Of a stretch of 64,000 nt of DNA, positions 7,909 through 14,730 are shown in pieces (positions within the stretch are counted from its first letter, which is position 1; each line of letters begins with the position of its first letter). The position numbers were made by a program, and so were the translations under genes. Source of the stretch: JADJRH01 sp046351455 (lineage in GTDB: Bacteria; Myxococcota_A; Polyangia; Polyangiales; Polyangiaceae); the NCBI GenBank assembly GCA_046351455.1, contig JAXLYM010000002.1:248001-312000 (forward strand), written 5' to 3'. Under the pieces are notes generated by a model. It was not told the DNA's origin, did not search any database, and saw only the letters and a list, made by a program, of their open reading frames with translations.

Positions 7909-8808
7909 TCAGCCCATCGAGCGCGGGAGCTTGGTGCCGACCTCGTCCGTGGGGTGGAAGAGGTTGAACGGGATCGAGAGGTAACGGCGGCCGTTCGCGT
8001 GGATCGTGGGGAGGCGGCCCGCGTCGACGTTCACCTGCACGCTCGGGAAGAGGAGGCGCGGCGGCTCCAGCTTCGCGTCGCGCTCGGTGCGGAACTTCAC
8101 GTATTCTTCCTTCGTGGTGTTCGCGCGGAGCTGGATGTTGGCCTTCTTCGACTCGCCGATCGTCGTGACGGCGCGCACGCGGCGGCCGCCTGGCATGTAG
8201 TCGTGGCCGACGAACACGCGCGTCTCGTCCGAGAAGGCGTAGAGCTTCTCGTGGATCGAGGTGTAGAGATCCGCGGCGCTCCCGCGCGGGAAGTCGCAGC
8301 GGCCGGTGCCGTAGTCCTCGATGAACAGGGCGTCTCCGGTGAAGAGCGCGTCCTCGATCTGGAACGTCACACAGGCCGGCGTGTGGCCCGGAGTCCCGAT
8401 GACCTTGATGTCGAGCGAGCCGGCCTTCAGCACCTCTCCGTCCTCGAGCAATTTATCGAACTGGGACCCATCGGTCTTGAGCTCCGGCAGATCGAAGAGA
8501 TCCTTGAACACCTTCTGGACCTCGATGATCCGCGCGCCGATCGCCACGCGGGAGTCGAAGCGGCGCTTCAGGAACTGGGACGCGGACAGGTGATCGGCGT
8601 GGGCGTGCGTCTCGAGCACGTAGTGGACGCGGAGCTTCTCGGCCTCGACGAAGCTGGCGACCGCCTCCGCCGACGTGGTGCTGGTCTGCGACGCGAGAGG
8701 ATCGAAGTCGAGGACCGGGTCGATGACGACGGCGTCGCGCGTGGAGGGATCGTAGACGACGTAGGTGAGGGTGAAGGTCGCCGGATCGAAGAGGTCTTTG
8801 ACAATCAT
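7909..8808 (-). CDS. Metallo-beta-lactamase-fold persulfide dioxygenase (ETHE1/Blh type)
   Basis: A 299-residue cytosolic protein of the glyoxalase-II/ETHE1 branch. It shows the metal motif THAHADH near residue 70, GTPGHTP, the metal-bridging GDALF, and GHDY near the end of the fold. Persulfide dioxygenases oxidise glutathione persulfide to sulfite with one Fe(II) and detoxify the product of sulfide:quinone oxidoreductase, which is encoded 2 kb away. The start at 8808 has AGGAG eight bases upstream. Downstream on the same strand lies the psr operon; upstream are the YeeE and TauE genes. A generic MBL hydrolase is the alternative, but context strongly favours sulfur. Confidence 0.85.
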   Translation of the reverse strand: MIVKDLFDPATFTLTYVVYDPSTRDAVVIDPVLDFDPLASQTSTTSAEAVASFVEAEKLRVHYVLETHAHADHLSASQFLKRRFDSRVAIGARIIEVQKVFKDLFDLPELKTDGSQFDKLLEDGEVLKAGSLDIKVIGTPGHTPACVTFQIEDALFTGDALFIEDYGTGRCDFPRGSAADLYTSIHEKLYAFSDETRVFVGHDYMPGGRRVRAVTTIGESKKANIQLRANTTKEEYVKFRTERDAKLEPPRLLFPSVQVNVDAGRLPTIHANGRRYLSIPFNLFHPTDEVGTKLPRSMG

Positions 8809-8853
8809 CGGGGTTCTCCTGCTCGCGCTCTGTCGCGCATCTCTGGCTCTTGG

Positions 8854-8893
8854 AGACTGGCAGTCTGGAATTGGATTCAACAGGCAGTCTGTT
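8854..8893. promoter_or_regulatory. Paired palindromic operators upstream of the persulfide dioxygenase gene
   Basis: Two inverted repeats lie 46-86 bp before the start codon: AGACTG-G-CAGTCT (8854-8866) and AACAG-GCAGT-CTGTT (8879-8893). Both contain the direct repeat GGCAGTCTG, spaced by 24 bp, so a dimeric regulator could bind twice on nearly the same helix face. No convincing -35/-10 or sigma-54 match was found here. Confidence 0.45.
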
Positions 8894-8915
8894 TTTCGGA
8901 TCTACGAGAATCGTT

Positions 8916-9392
8916 TCAGCGGGCGGCGCCGGATGTTTCATTCCGGGGGGCCGCGAGAGGCGTGGCGGTGGGCTTTGCAAGAAGCTTGCTCGTCACGGAC
9001 TCGATCCACATGCCCCCGGTCATCGCGAGGACGAACACGAGCGCAGGCAGCACGCCCGCGCCGACCGAGACGAGCCCCGGCCCCGGACAGAAGCCGCCGA
9101 GGCCCCAGCCGGCCCCGAAGATCGCGGCGCCGGCCACCAAGCGAAAGTCGATGTCTCGACGCGTCGGGATGTGGAACCGGCCGTCGAAGAGAGGGCTCTT
9201 CCGCTTCAGGATGACGCGGTAGAGCACCATGTGGACAGCGATGGCGCCGACCATGACGAACGCGAGGCTCGGATCCCAGGCCCCGCGCACGTCGAGGAAG
9301 CCGATCACCTTCGCGGGCTTCACCATGCCGGAGACGGTGAGGCCGGCGCCGAACAGGCCTCCTGCGGCGAACGCGCTCCAAACAGGCTTCAT
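8916..9392 (-). CDS. YeeE/YedE-family transporter half (CPG type), second pair
   Basis: A 158-residue membrane protein with about four hydrophobic segments and the motif GGFCPGPGLVS. It is the partner of the immediately upstream gene, with which it overlaps by ATGA. It lacks the long tail of the CPG-type paralogue at 2705-3394. These small split proteins (PmpA/PmpB-like) often accompany sulfide oxidation and biofilm-growth genes. Together with TauE/SafE just upstream, they probably move sulfur compounds across the inner membrane; direction and substrate are unknown. Confidence 0.85.
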   Translation of the reverse strand: MKPVWSAFAAGGLFGAGLTVSGMVKPAKVIGFLDVRGAWDPSLAFVMVGAIAVHMVLYRVILKRKSPLFDGRFHIPTRRDIDFRLVAGAAIFGAGWGLGGFCPGPGLVSVGAGVLPALVFVLAMTGGMWIESVTSKLLAKPTATPLAAPRNETSGAAR

Positions 9393-9814
9393 GACGCACC
9401 TCCGAAGACAGCCACCGTGATGGCGCCCGTCGCGATGAACGTGATCGTCGCGACGAGGGACCGGATCGAGAAGCGGCTGATGCCGCACACGCCGTGGCCG
9501 CTCGTGCAGCCGTTTCCGATGCGCGTGCCGTAGCCGACGAGGAGGCCCGCGATCGCGATGACCAGCATCGGCCGGGACGCCGGCATCGCCGCAAAGAGGC
9601 CCGGCGCGAACATCCGCGCGAACACGCCCGCGAGGACGAGGCCCGCGACGAAGGCGAAGCGGACAGGGCCGTCCTCCACCTGCGGGTTCAAGAGACCGCC
9701 GAAGAGGCCCGAGATGCCGGCGACCTTTCCGTGCGTGAGGAGAAACAGCGAGGCAGCGAGTCCGATCAAGGCACCTCCGAGGAGGGCCGAAACAGGGGTA
9801 AAGTCAGCAGTCAT
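9389..9814 (-). CDS. YeeE/YedE-family transporter half (GCTSG type), second pair
   Basis: A 141-residue membrane protein with about four transmembrane segments and the motif GNGCTSGHGVCG, which contains the family Cys plus an additional one. Its ATG overlaps the stop of the TauE/SafE gene and its stop overlaps the next ATG, so three transport genes are translationally coupled in one operon. It is a paralogue of the 3391-3933 gene. Function is inferred from the family only. Confidence 0.85.
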   Translation of the reverse strand: MTADFTPVSALLGGALIGLAASLFLLTHGKVAGISGLFGGLLNPQVEDGPVRFAFVAGLVLAGVFARMFAPGLFAAMPASRPMLVIAIAGLLVGYGTRIGNGCTSGHGVCGISRFSIRSLVATITFIATGAITVAVFGGAS

Positions 9815-10680
9815 GCGCTTTGCTCGACCTTGGTGTTGGACAGGATCTTCGAGGAAACCTGGGGTTTCGCGGCCGAGAGGCGAGAGGCCACGAGGACGAT
9901 GACCACGGCGACGACCCCGGTGATCGCGGCCGCGAGGGGAGAGAACTGCTTGCCGATCATGAACACGGCCATCGCGAGGACGAACCAGGCGAACCCGCGC
10001 CGCAGCGTCGCGACGGAGAGGCGCTTCGCGAGGCGCGCGCCGACCAGACTGCCCATGACCGCGGACGCGGTGATGATGCCCGTGAGCGTCCAGTCCACGT
10101 GGGTGTGCGTCACGTGCCCGGCGAACCCGGCGAACGACTGGAGCGTGAGCACCATCAGCGAGGTGCCGATCGCGCGGCGCATGTCGAGCCCGCCGAAGAG
10201 CACCAGGGCCGGCACGATGAGGAACCCGCCGCCCGCGCCGACGAGGCCCGCGACGAGGCCGACGCCCGCGCCCACGGCGAGGACACGACCGATCGAGAGC
10301 GTGTGTGTCTCGCCTTCGGCTGGCTCCTTGCGGGGCCGCATCATGGCGAGCGACGTGACCAGCATCATGACCGCGAACGCGCCGAGGAGCACGTTGCCTG
10401 GCAGGCTGCCGGCCACCTTTCCGCCGGCGAAGGCGCCGGTCATGCTCGCGGCGCCGAAGAGGGCGCCGGTCCGGTATTGCACGTTGTTCGCGCGGGCGTG
10501 GGAGACGGCGCTCACGAGGGCCGTCGTGCCGACGACGAACAGGGACGCTGCGATGGCCTCTTTGGCGTCCACGTGGAGGACGTAGACGAGGATCGGGAGC
10601 GTCAGGATGGAGCCGCCTCCGCCGAGGAGCCCGAGCGAGAGACCGATGACGAGGGCGAGGACCGCAGCGACGAAGAGCAT
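9811..10680 (-). CDS. TauE/SafE-family sulfite/sulfur-compound exporter
   Basis: A 289-residue polytopic membrane protein with two homologous halves, each with a glycine-rich hairpin (GLLGGGGSILTLP near residue 18 and GLVGAGGGFLIVPALV near residue 145), the hallmark of the TauE/SafE (DUF81) family. Members export sulfite or sulfoacetate. Here it likely removes sulfite made by the persulfide dioxygenase encoded 1 kb away. It heads a three-gene coupled operon and has the best sigma-54 promoter match in the window directly upstream. Confidence 0.85.
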   Translation of the reverse strand: MLFVAAVLALVIGLSLGLLGGGGSILTLPILVYVLHVDAKEAIAASLFVVGTTALVSAVSHARANNVQYRTGALFGAASMTGAFAGGKVAGSLPGNVLLGAFAVMMLVTSLAMMRPRKEPAEGETHTLSIGRVLAVGAGVGLVAGLVGAGGGFLIVPALVLFGGLDMRRAIGTSLMVLTLQSFAGFAGHVTHTHVDWTLTGIITASAVMGSLVGARLAKRLSVATLRRGFAWFVLAMAVFMIGKQFSPLAAAITGVVAVVIVLVASRLSAAKPQVSSKILSNTKVEQSA

Positions 10681-10696
10681 CGTTTCCGCCTCTTTC

Positions 10697-10711
10697 GCAC
10701 GGTCCGTGCCA
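10697..10711 (-). promoter_or_regulatory. Sigma-54 promoter for the tauE-yeeE operon
   Basis: Minus-strand TGGCACGGACCGTGC matches TGGCACGNNNNTTGC at 10 of 11 defined positions, with correct GG-N10-GC spacing. It ends 17 bp before the ATG at 10680. A GTTTCA box at 10790-10795 and a degenerate palindrome (TGTTTC-GCG-TGAACA, 10771-10785) lie upstream, inside or just past the end of the SQR gene. Confidence 0.65.
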
Positions 10712-10792
10712 GTCTATCGGGTGCTGGAGAGTCCTATTTTACGGGGGGTTGAAGCGGCGTGAAGCGAGCTTGTTTCGCGTGAACAGGCCGTT

Positions 10793-11980
10793 TCACATGC
10801 GGCCGCGGAGCATGCCATTCCAGTAGGCCTCGGGCAGGGCGTAGGCCTTCATCGCGTACATGCTGTATCGCTCGCGCGACTGGTCGAACGGGAAGCTCTC
10901 GCAGGGGTTCCCGTCGTAGTCGAACTCGGCCAGGATGAGCTTGCCGTACCCGGTCACGAGCGGGCAGCTCGCGTAGCCGTCGTAGCTCGCGGTGAGCGGC
11001 TTTCCGGCGCGGAAGGCCATCAGGTTGTCGACCAGGACGGGCGCCTGCTTGCGGATCGCCGCGCCGGTGCGGGACGTGGGCAGAGAGCTGCAGTCGCCGA
11101 GCGAGAAGACGTTCTGAAACTTGGTGTGTTGCAGCGTGTGCTTGTGCACGCTCACCCAGTTTCCTTCGAGCGCGAGCGGGCTCTGCTTGATCACGTCCGG
11201 CGCGCTCTGCGGCGGCACCACGTGCAGCATGTCGTACTTGAGGACCAGCTCCGGCCCGCCGTCGAGGTTCTTGAAGACGGCCTCCTTCGACTTGGCGCGC
11301 ACCTCCACCAGGTCGTGGCGGAAGTTCGTCTCGATGCCCTTTCGCTTCACCACCTCGGCCAGGGAGCGCGCGTACTTCTTCACCCCGAAGATCGCGGCGC
11401 CGGCGGAGGCGAAGATCACCTTGGATTTGTCGCGGACGCCGGTCTTTCGCATCCAGTCGTCGGCCAGGTACATGATCTTCTGCGGGGCGCCGGCGCACTT
11501 CATCGGCGTGGACGGGAACGTGAACACCGCGTTTCCGCCCTTGAAGTTGCGCAGCGTGCTCCACGTGCTGTCGACGGTCTCGTAGAGGTAGTTGGAGCAG
11601 ATGCCGTCCTTGCCGAGGTTGCCCTCGAGGCCCTTGATCTTCTGCCAATCGAGCTGGATCCCGAGGGCGACGACGAGCTGATCGTACGTGATCGTCTCTC
11701 CGCCCTTCGTCTTCACCGCGTTGTGCTCGGGGTCGAAGCTGGCCACCGAGTCCTTGATCCAACTGGCCCCTTCCGGGATGTAGTCTTTCTCGTCGCGGAC
11801 GGTGCTCTCTTTGTCGAACACCCCGCCTCCGACGAGCGTCCAGAGGGGCTGATAATAATGCTTCTCGGACGGCTCCAGAATGCCCACGTCCGGGGCGTTT
11901 TCGAGGTTCCGGAGGCGCGCCGCGACCGAGAGGCCGCCGGTCCCGCCGCCCACGACGAGCACGGAATGGTGTTGAGTCAC
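10793..11980 (-). CDS. sqr: Sulfide:quinone oxidoreductase
   Basis: A 395-residue flavoprotein of the disulfide-reductase fold. It has the N-terminal FAD motif VVGGGTGGLSVAARL and a second nucleotide motif with a GAAIFG loop. SQR-type cysteines are in GICSNY (near 127), MKCAGAP (near 159) and SCPLVTGYGK (near 335). SQR oxidises sulfide to sulfane sulfur and passes electrons to quinone at the inner membrane. It starts with GTG behind AAGGAG and follows the DUF1641 gene by 33 bp, an association common in sulfide oxidisers. The set of cysteines looks closer to type II than to type I SQR, but subtype is uncertain. Confidence 0.92.
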   Translation of the reverse strand: MTQHHSVLVVGGGTGGLSVAARLRNLENAPDVGILEPSEKHYYQPLWTLVGGGVFDKESTVRDEKDYIPEGASWIKDSVASFDPEHNAVKTKGGETITYDQLVVALGIQLDWQKIKGLEGNLGKDGICSNYLYETVDSTWSTLRNFKGGNAVFTFPSTPMKCAGAPQKIMYLADDWMRKTGVRDKSKVIFASAGAAIFGVKKYARSLAEVVKRKGIETNFRHDLVEVRAKSKEAVFKNLDGGPELVLKYDMLHVVPPQSAPDVIKQSPLALEGNWVSVHKHTLQHTKFQNVFSLGDCSSLPTSRTGAAIRKQAPVLVDNLMAFRAGKPLTASYDGYASCPLVTGYGKLILAEFDYDGNPCESFPFDQSRERYSMYAMKAYALPEAYWNGMLRGRM

Positions 11981-12013
11981 GGTGGGATCTCCTTGATTGG
12001 GAAGCGGGGTGTC

Positions 12014-12745
12014 TCAGCGGATCTCGGCCGCCACGAGCTTGGGGCGATTCGGGGGGTCCTTGAGGTCGGCGCCGAAGGCGTGCGCGAACCGCACGAGGAA
12101 GCTGAGCGCGGTCTGCACCTCGGGATCGCTGGAGGCCCGCAGCGCGCCGAAGAGGCCCATCGTCGAGGGCGGGGCCGCGGCGGCCTTCGCGAGCGCATCA
12201 CCCGCGGTCGCCACGGTCGCGAGCGCCGTCGGATCGAGGATGCCGGACGAGAGCACGGCCTTCAGCGAGTCGACCTTCGCGAGCAGCGCCTCCACGGCGG
12301 CGAGCGCTTCCGGCGCGGTGAGGCGCTCCACCACGCGCGCGAGGACGCGGAGGCGATCGTCGAGGTCGATGCCCATGTCGTTCGCGCGGTCCGCGAGGCT
12401 GTCCGCGGTGTCGACGAAGGCGGCCATCATCGTGGGCGCGCGGTCCGCGAGATCGAGCACCGCCGTGAGCGCGCGCTCCGTCTTCGGGTCCGTGAGCCGC
12501 TCGACGAGGCGCAGCGCGGATCCGAGGCGCGCGTCGAGATCGACGCCTCGCTCCTGCGCCTTCGCCGCGAACGAGTCGAGCGTGTCGACGGCGATGGCGA
12601 CCGTGCTCGGCGCGGTCACGGCGGCGGCGCTCTCCAGAGACCGTTCGACGCGCGCGAGGCGCTCGTCGATCCGCAGGAGCACCGCGGCGAGATCCGTGGG
12701 CGGCGCGCCGGTCTTCGGGCCCGCGATCGTGGACGTCTGCGTCAT
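12014..12745 (-). CDS. DUF1641 protein, partner of sulfide:quinone oxidoreductase
   Basis: A 243-residue hydrophilic, alanine-rich, largely helical protein with repeated amphipathic helices (pattern DLDDRLRVLARVVERL) and a conserved-looking C-terminal block (GLFGALRASSDPEVQTALSF) typical of DUF1641. Such proteins are repeatedly found beside SQR or formate dehydrogenase; their biochemical role is unsettled. The start at 12745 has GGAGAGG upstream. It is the first gene of a two-gene operon with sqr, under a sigma-54-like promoter. Confidence 0.8.
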   Translation of the reverse strand: MTQTSTIAGPKTGAPPTDLAAVLLRIDERLARVERSLESAAAVTAPSTVAIAVDTLDSFAAKAQERGVDLDARLGSALRLVERLTDPKTERALTAVLDLADRAPTMMAAFVDTADSLADRANDMGIDLDDRLRVLARVVERLTAPEALAAVEALLAKVDSLKAVLSSGILDPTALATVATAGDALAKAAAAPPSTMGLFGALRASSDPEVQTALSFLVRFAHAFGADLKDPPNRPKLVAAEIR

Positions 12746-12772
12746 CGTATCCTCTCCGTCGCGAAACACATC

Positions 12773-12787
12773 GCAACAACCTTGCCA
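12773..12787 (-). promoter_or_regulatory. Sigma-54 promoter for the DUF1641-sqr operon
   Basis: Minus-strand TGGCAAGGTTGTTGC matches TGGCACGNNNNTTGC at 10 of 11 defined positions, with exact GG-N10-GC spacing. It lies 28 bp from the ATG at 12745, leaving room for the leader and its GGAGAGG ribosome site. Confidence 0.65.
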
Positions 12788-12790
12788 GGA

Positions 12791-12920
12791 GTAACGTCGC
12801 TCGTTACGCAACGAGTGAAACCACGATCAGCCTACTTCAGAAGGATCCGGCGGCATACGTTCGCGATCGCTGAAACGCGCTGAACGCTACGCGGCGCGCC
12901 GGTGAAACAGGACATGAAAC
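12791..12920. promoter_or_regulatory. Palindrome and four TGAAAC boxes upstream of DUF1641-sqr
   Basis: A perfect palindrome, GTAACG-TCGCT-CGTTAC (12791-12807), lies next to the sigma-54 match. Beyond it are TGAAAC boxes at 12816, 12871, 12903 and 12915, all in the same orientation on the plus strand. The last two form GTGAAACAGGACATGAAACA and end right at the stop of the neighbouring stress-protein gene. The layout suits two different regulators, or one activator plus an operator. Confidence 0.45.
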
Positions 12921-12923
12921 AGG

Positions 12924-13433
12924 TCAACCGCCTTCTTCGTCGGCGACGGCGTCCTCTTCGCGGAGGTGCGTGTGCTCCGGGTTCGCGGGGTCGCGCACGA
13001 CGAGGACGGGCACGTCGGCGCGGCGGATCACGCGCTCGGCGACGCTTCCGAGGAGGAGGCGCTTCACGCCCGTGCGGCCGTGCGTGCCCATCACGATGAC
13101 GTCCGCGCCGTGCTCCTTCACCTCGTCGAGGATGACGTCGGCGCAGTCTCCGTCGGACGCGACCGCGCACACCGAGCCGGTCTGGCAGCGCTCCGCGAGC
13201 AGGATTTCCAGCTTCTTTTTGGCGGCCGAGGTCATGTGCTCGTCGATGCGGACGGGCGGGCCGCCGTCGTCGGGGACGATCTTCGTGTCGCGCCGCAGCC
13301 CGTTCGGGATCGGCGAGATGTGGAGGAGGAGGACGCGACCGCCGCTGAGCTGAGCGAGCTCGCACGCCAGCGCGAAGGCGCGCGCCGCGGCCGGTGAGAA
13401 GTCATGAGGAACGAGGAGGGTCTTCCAGCGCAT
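12924..13433 (-). CDS. Universal stress protein (UspA family)
   Basis: A 169-residue single-domain Usp. It starts with KTLLVPHDFS and carries the ATP-binding signature GTHGRTGVKRLLLGSVAE near residues 120-137, followed by VPVLVVRDP. It ends in an acidic tail. ATP-binding Usp proteins are commonly induced by respiratory or oxidative stress. TGAAAC boxes on both sides place it in the same putative regulon as the sulfur genes. Its own promoter is not clear. Confidence 0.85.
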   Translation of the reverse strand: MRWKTLLVPHDFSPAAARAFALACELAQLSGGRVLLLHISPIPNGLRRDTKIVPDDGGPPVRIDEHMTSAAKKKLEILLAERCQTGSVCAVASDGDCADVILDEVKEHGADVIVMGTHGRTGVKRLLLGSVAERVIRRADVPVLVVRDPANPEHTHLREEDAVADEEGG

Positions 13434-13489
13434 GACGCCCCCGAAAGCACGCGCCGCACCACACGACGAGGCCGCGGACGGCAACGGGC

Positions 13490-13549
13490 TGAAACAATCC
13501 GCGCGCGCACGTGAAACACGCTGCGGGGGTGATGTGCGGGCGATGAAAC
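13490..13549. promoter_or_regulatory. Three TGAAAC boxes upstream of the universal stress protein gene
   Basis: TGAAAC occurs at 13490, 13512 and 13544 in one orientation, 57-116 bp before the stress-protein start codon and between it and the methyltransferase gene. The surrounding 167-bp gap contains no other recognisable element. Confidence 0.45.
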
Positions 13550-13600
13550 ACTGGATCGACTTCAATTCCCCTCGATCCAGAATTTCTTGGGAGAGCGAGG

Positions 13601-14617
13601 TCAGCTTCGCGTGCCGACGACGACCGCCTCCGCGCCTTCGGCGAAGAGGTACGTCTGCGGGGTGAGGCCGGCGCCGCGCATCGCCTCCTCGATCTCGTCG
13701 GGGCGGAGGAAGTGGTTGCCCTGCACGTGCTCGTTCAGGTTCTGGAACGCCATCGGGCGGCGGCGCGGATCGCGGAGGCTCGCGCGATCGTCGGGCCAGC
13801 GCGGCTCCCAGATCACCGCGGCGCCGCCGGGGACGAGCGCGTCGCGCATCTTCGCGAACACCTCGTCCTTGCGGTCCCACACGTGGTGCAGCGCGCGGTT
13901 CATCGCGAGGACGTTCACCTTCTCGGGCAGGGTGTAGTGGTGGATGTCGCCGGCGCGGAACGTCACGCGATCCGCGAGGCCCGCCTTCTCCGCGGCCTCC
14001 GTCGCGTGGCGGATGTTCTCTTCGAAGCCGTCGAGGCCGACGCAGCGCACGTGCGGGTAGCGCTGCGCGAGCTTGCGGAGGTACCAGCCGTTGCCGCAGC
14101 CGAGGTCCACCGCGACGCCGCCCTTGTCGTCGAGCGCGCGGTACACGTCGAGCGCGGGCAGCACCTGCCGCTCGAAGAAGACGCCGAAGTTCGCTTCGAG
14201 CATGGGGCCGAACCACGGGAGGATCGACTCACGCTCGCCGAGCACCTTCTCTCCGGGGCGCTCGCCGGTCTTGAGGAGCGTCGCCGCGCGCTCGCTCATG
14301 TGCGCGCCGAGCACCGCGCCCACCGCGAACGGCATCAACGTGTCGGGCGCGGACGGGCGGAACGCGGCGCCGAGATCCGTGAGCGAGAAGACGTCTCCCT
14401 GGCAATCGAGGAGGCCGAACGCATAGGCCGCGTCGCACCACCGACGCACGTAGCCCACGTCCGCGGAGGCGCGCGAGGCGACGTCCGACGCGGTGCCGGG
14501 GCCGCTCGCGAGCGCCTCCAACAGGCCGCCCGAGACGCCCACGAAGGCGATGTTGAGGGACATGGCGCCCTGCGCCGCGGCGAGGATCGACTTCCGGAGC
14601 TCTTCTTGATTGGCCAT
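13601..14617 (-). CDS. SAM-dependent methyltransferase with N-terminal winged-helix domain
   Basis: A 338-residue class I methyltransferase of the type that joins a winged-helix dimerisation domain (residues 1-90, including VGYVRRWCDAAYAFGLL) to a Rossmann domain. The SAM motif I reads VAVDLGCGNGWYLRKLA near residues 165-180, and motif post-I has an acidic VGLDGFEEN. A later LHHVWD and the EPRWPDD block fit small-molecule methyltransferases. No strong ribosome site precedes the chosen ATG (MANQEEL); starts further upstream are possible. Substrate is unknown; its TGAAAC-flanked position suggests co-regulation with the sulfur genes. Confidence 0.75.
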   Translation of the reverse strand: MANQEELRKSILAAAQGAMSLNIAFVGVSGGLLEALASGPGTASDVASRASADVGYVRRWCDAAYAFGLLDCQGDVFSLTDLGAAFRPSAPDTLMPFAVGAVLGAHMSERAATLLKTGERPGEKVLGERESILPWFGPMLEANFGVFFERQVLPALDVYRALDDKGGVAVDLGCGNGWYLRKLAQRYPHVRCVGLDGFEENIRHATEAAEKAGLADRVTFRAGDIHHYTLPEKVNVLAMNRALHHVWDRKDEVFAKMRDALVPGGAAVIWEPRWPDDRASLRDPRRRPMAFQNLNEHVQGNHFLRPDEIEEAMRGAGLTPQTYLFAEGAEAVVVGTRS

Positions 14618-14705
14618 GGAGAGGGGCCTTGTGCGACCTTCCTGCCGCGGCGACAAGGCCCCTCGACGTTTTTTACGATCTTCGGAAACAGGCACTCACG
14701 CCGCG

Positions 14706-14730
14706 TGAAACAGCGTTTCAGACCGTTTCA
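14706..14730. promoter_or_regulatory. TGAAAC inverted repeat cluster beside the methyltransferase gene
   Basis: TGAAAC (14706-14711), then AGC, then GTTTCA (14715-14720) form a perfect palindrome, followed by another GTTTCA at 14725-14730. The last one overlaps the stop codon of the kelch lipoprotein gene. It is about 90-115 bp upstream of the methyltransferase start. Confidence 0.45.

Noticed and set aside
13447..13461. Sigma-54-like TGGTGCGGCGCGTGC upstream of the stress-protein gene.
   Set aside because: Three mismatches, and the start point would fall almost on the ATG, leaving no room for a ribosome site.
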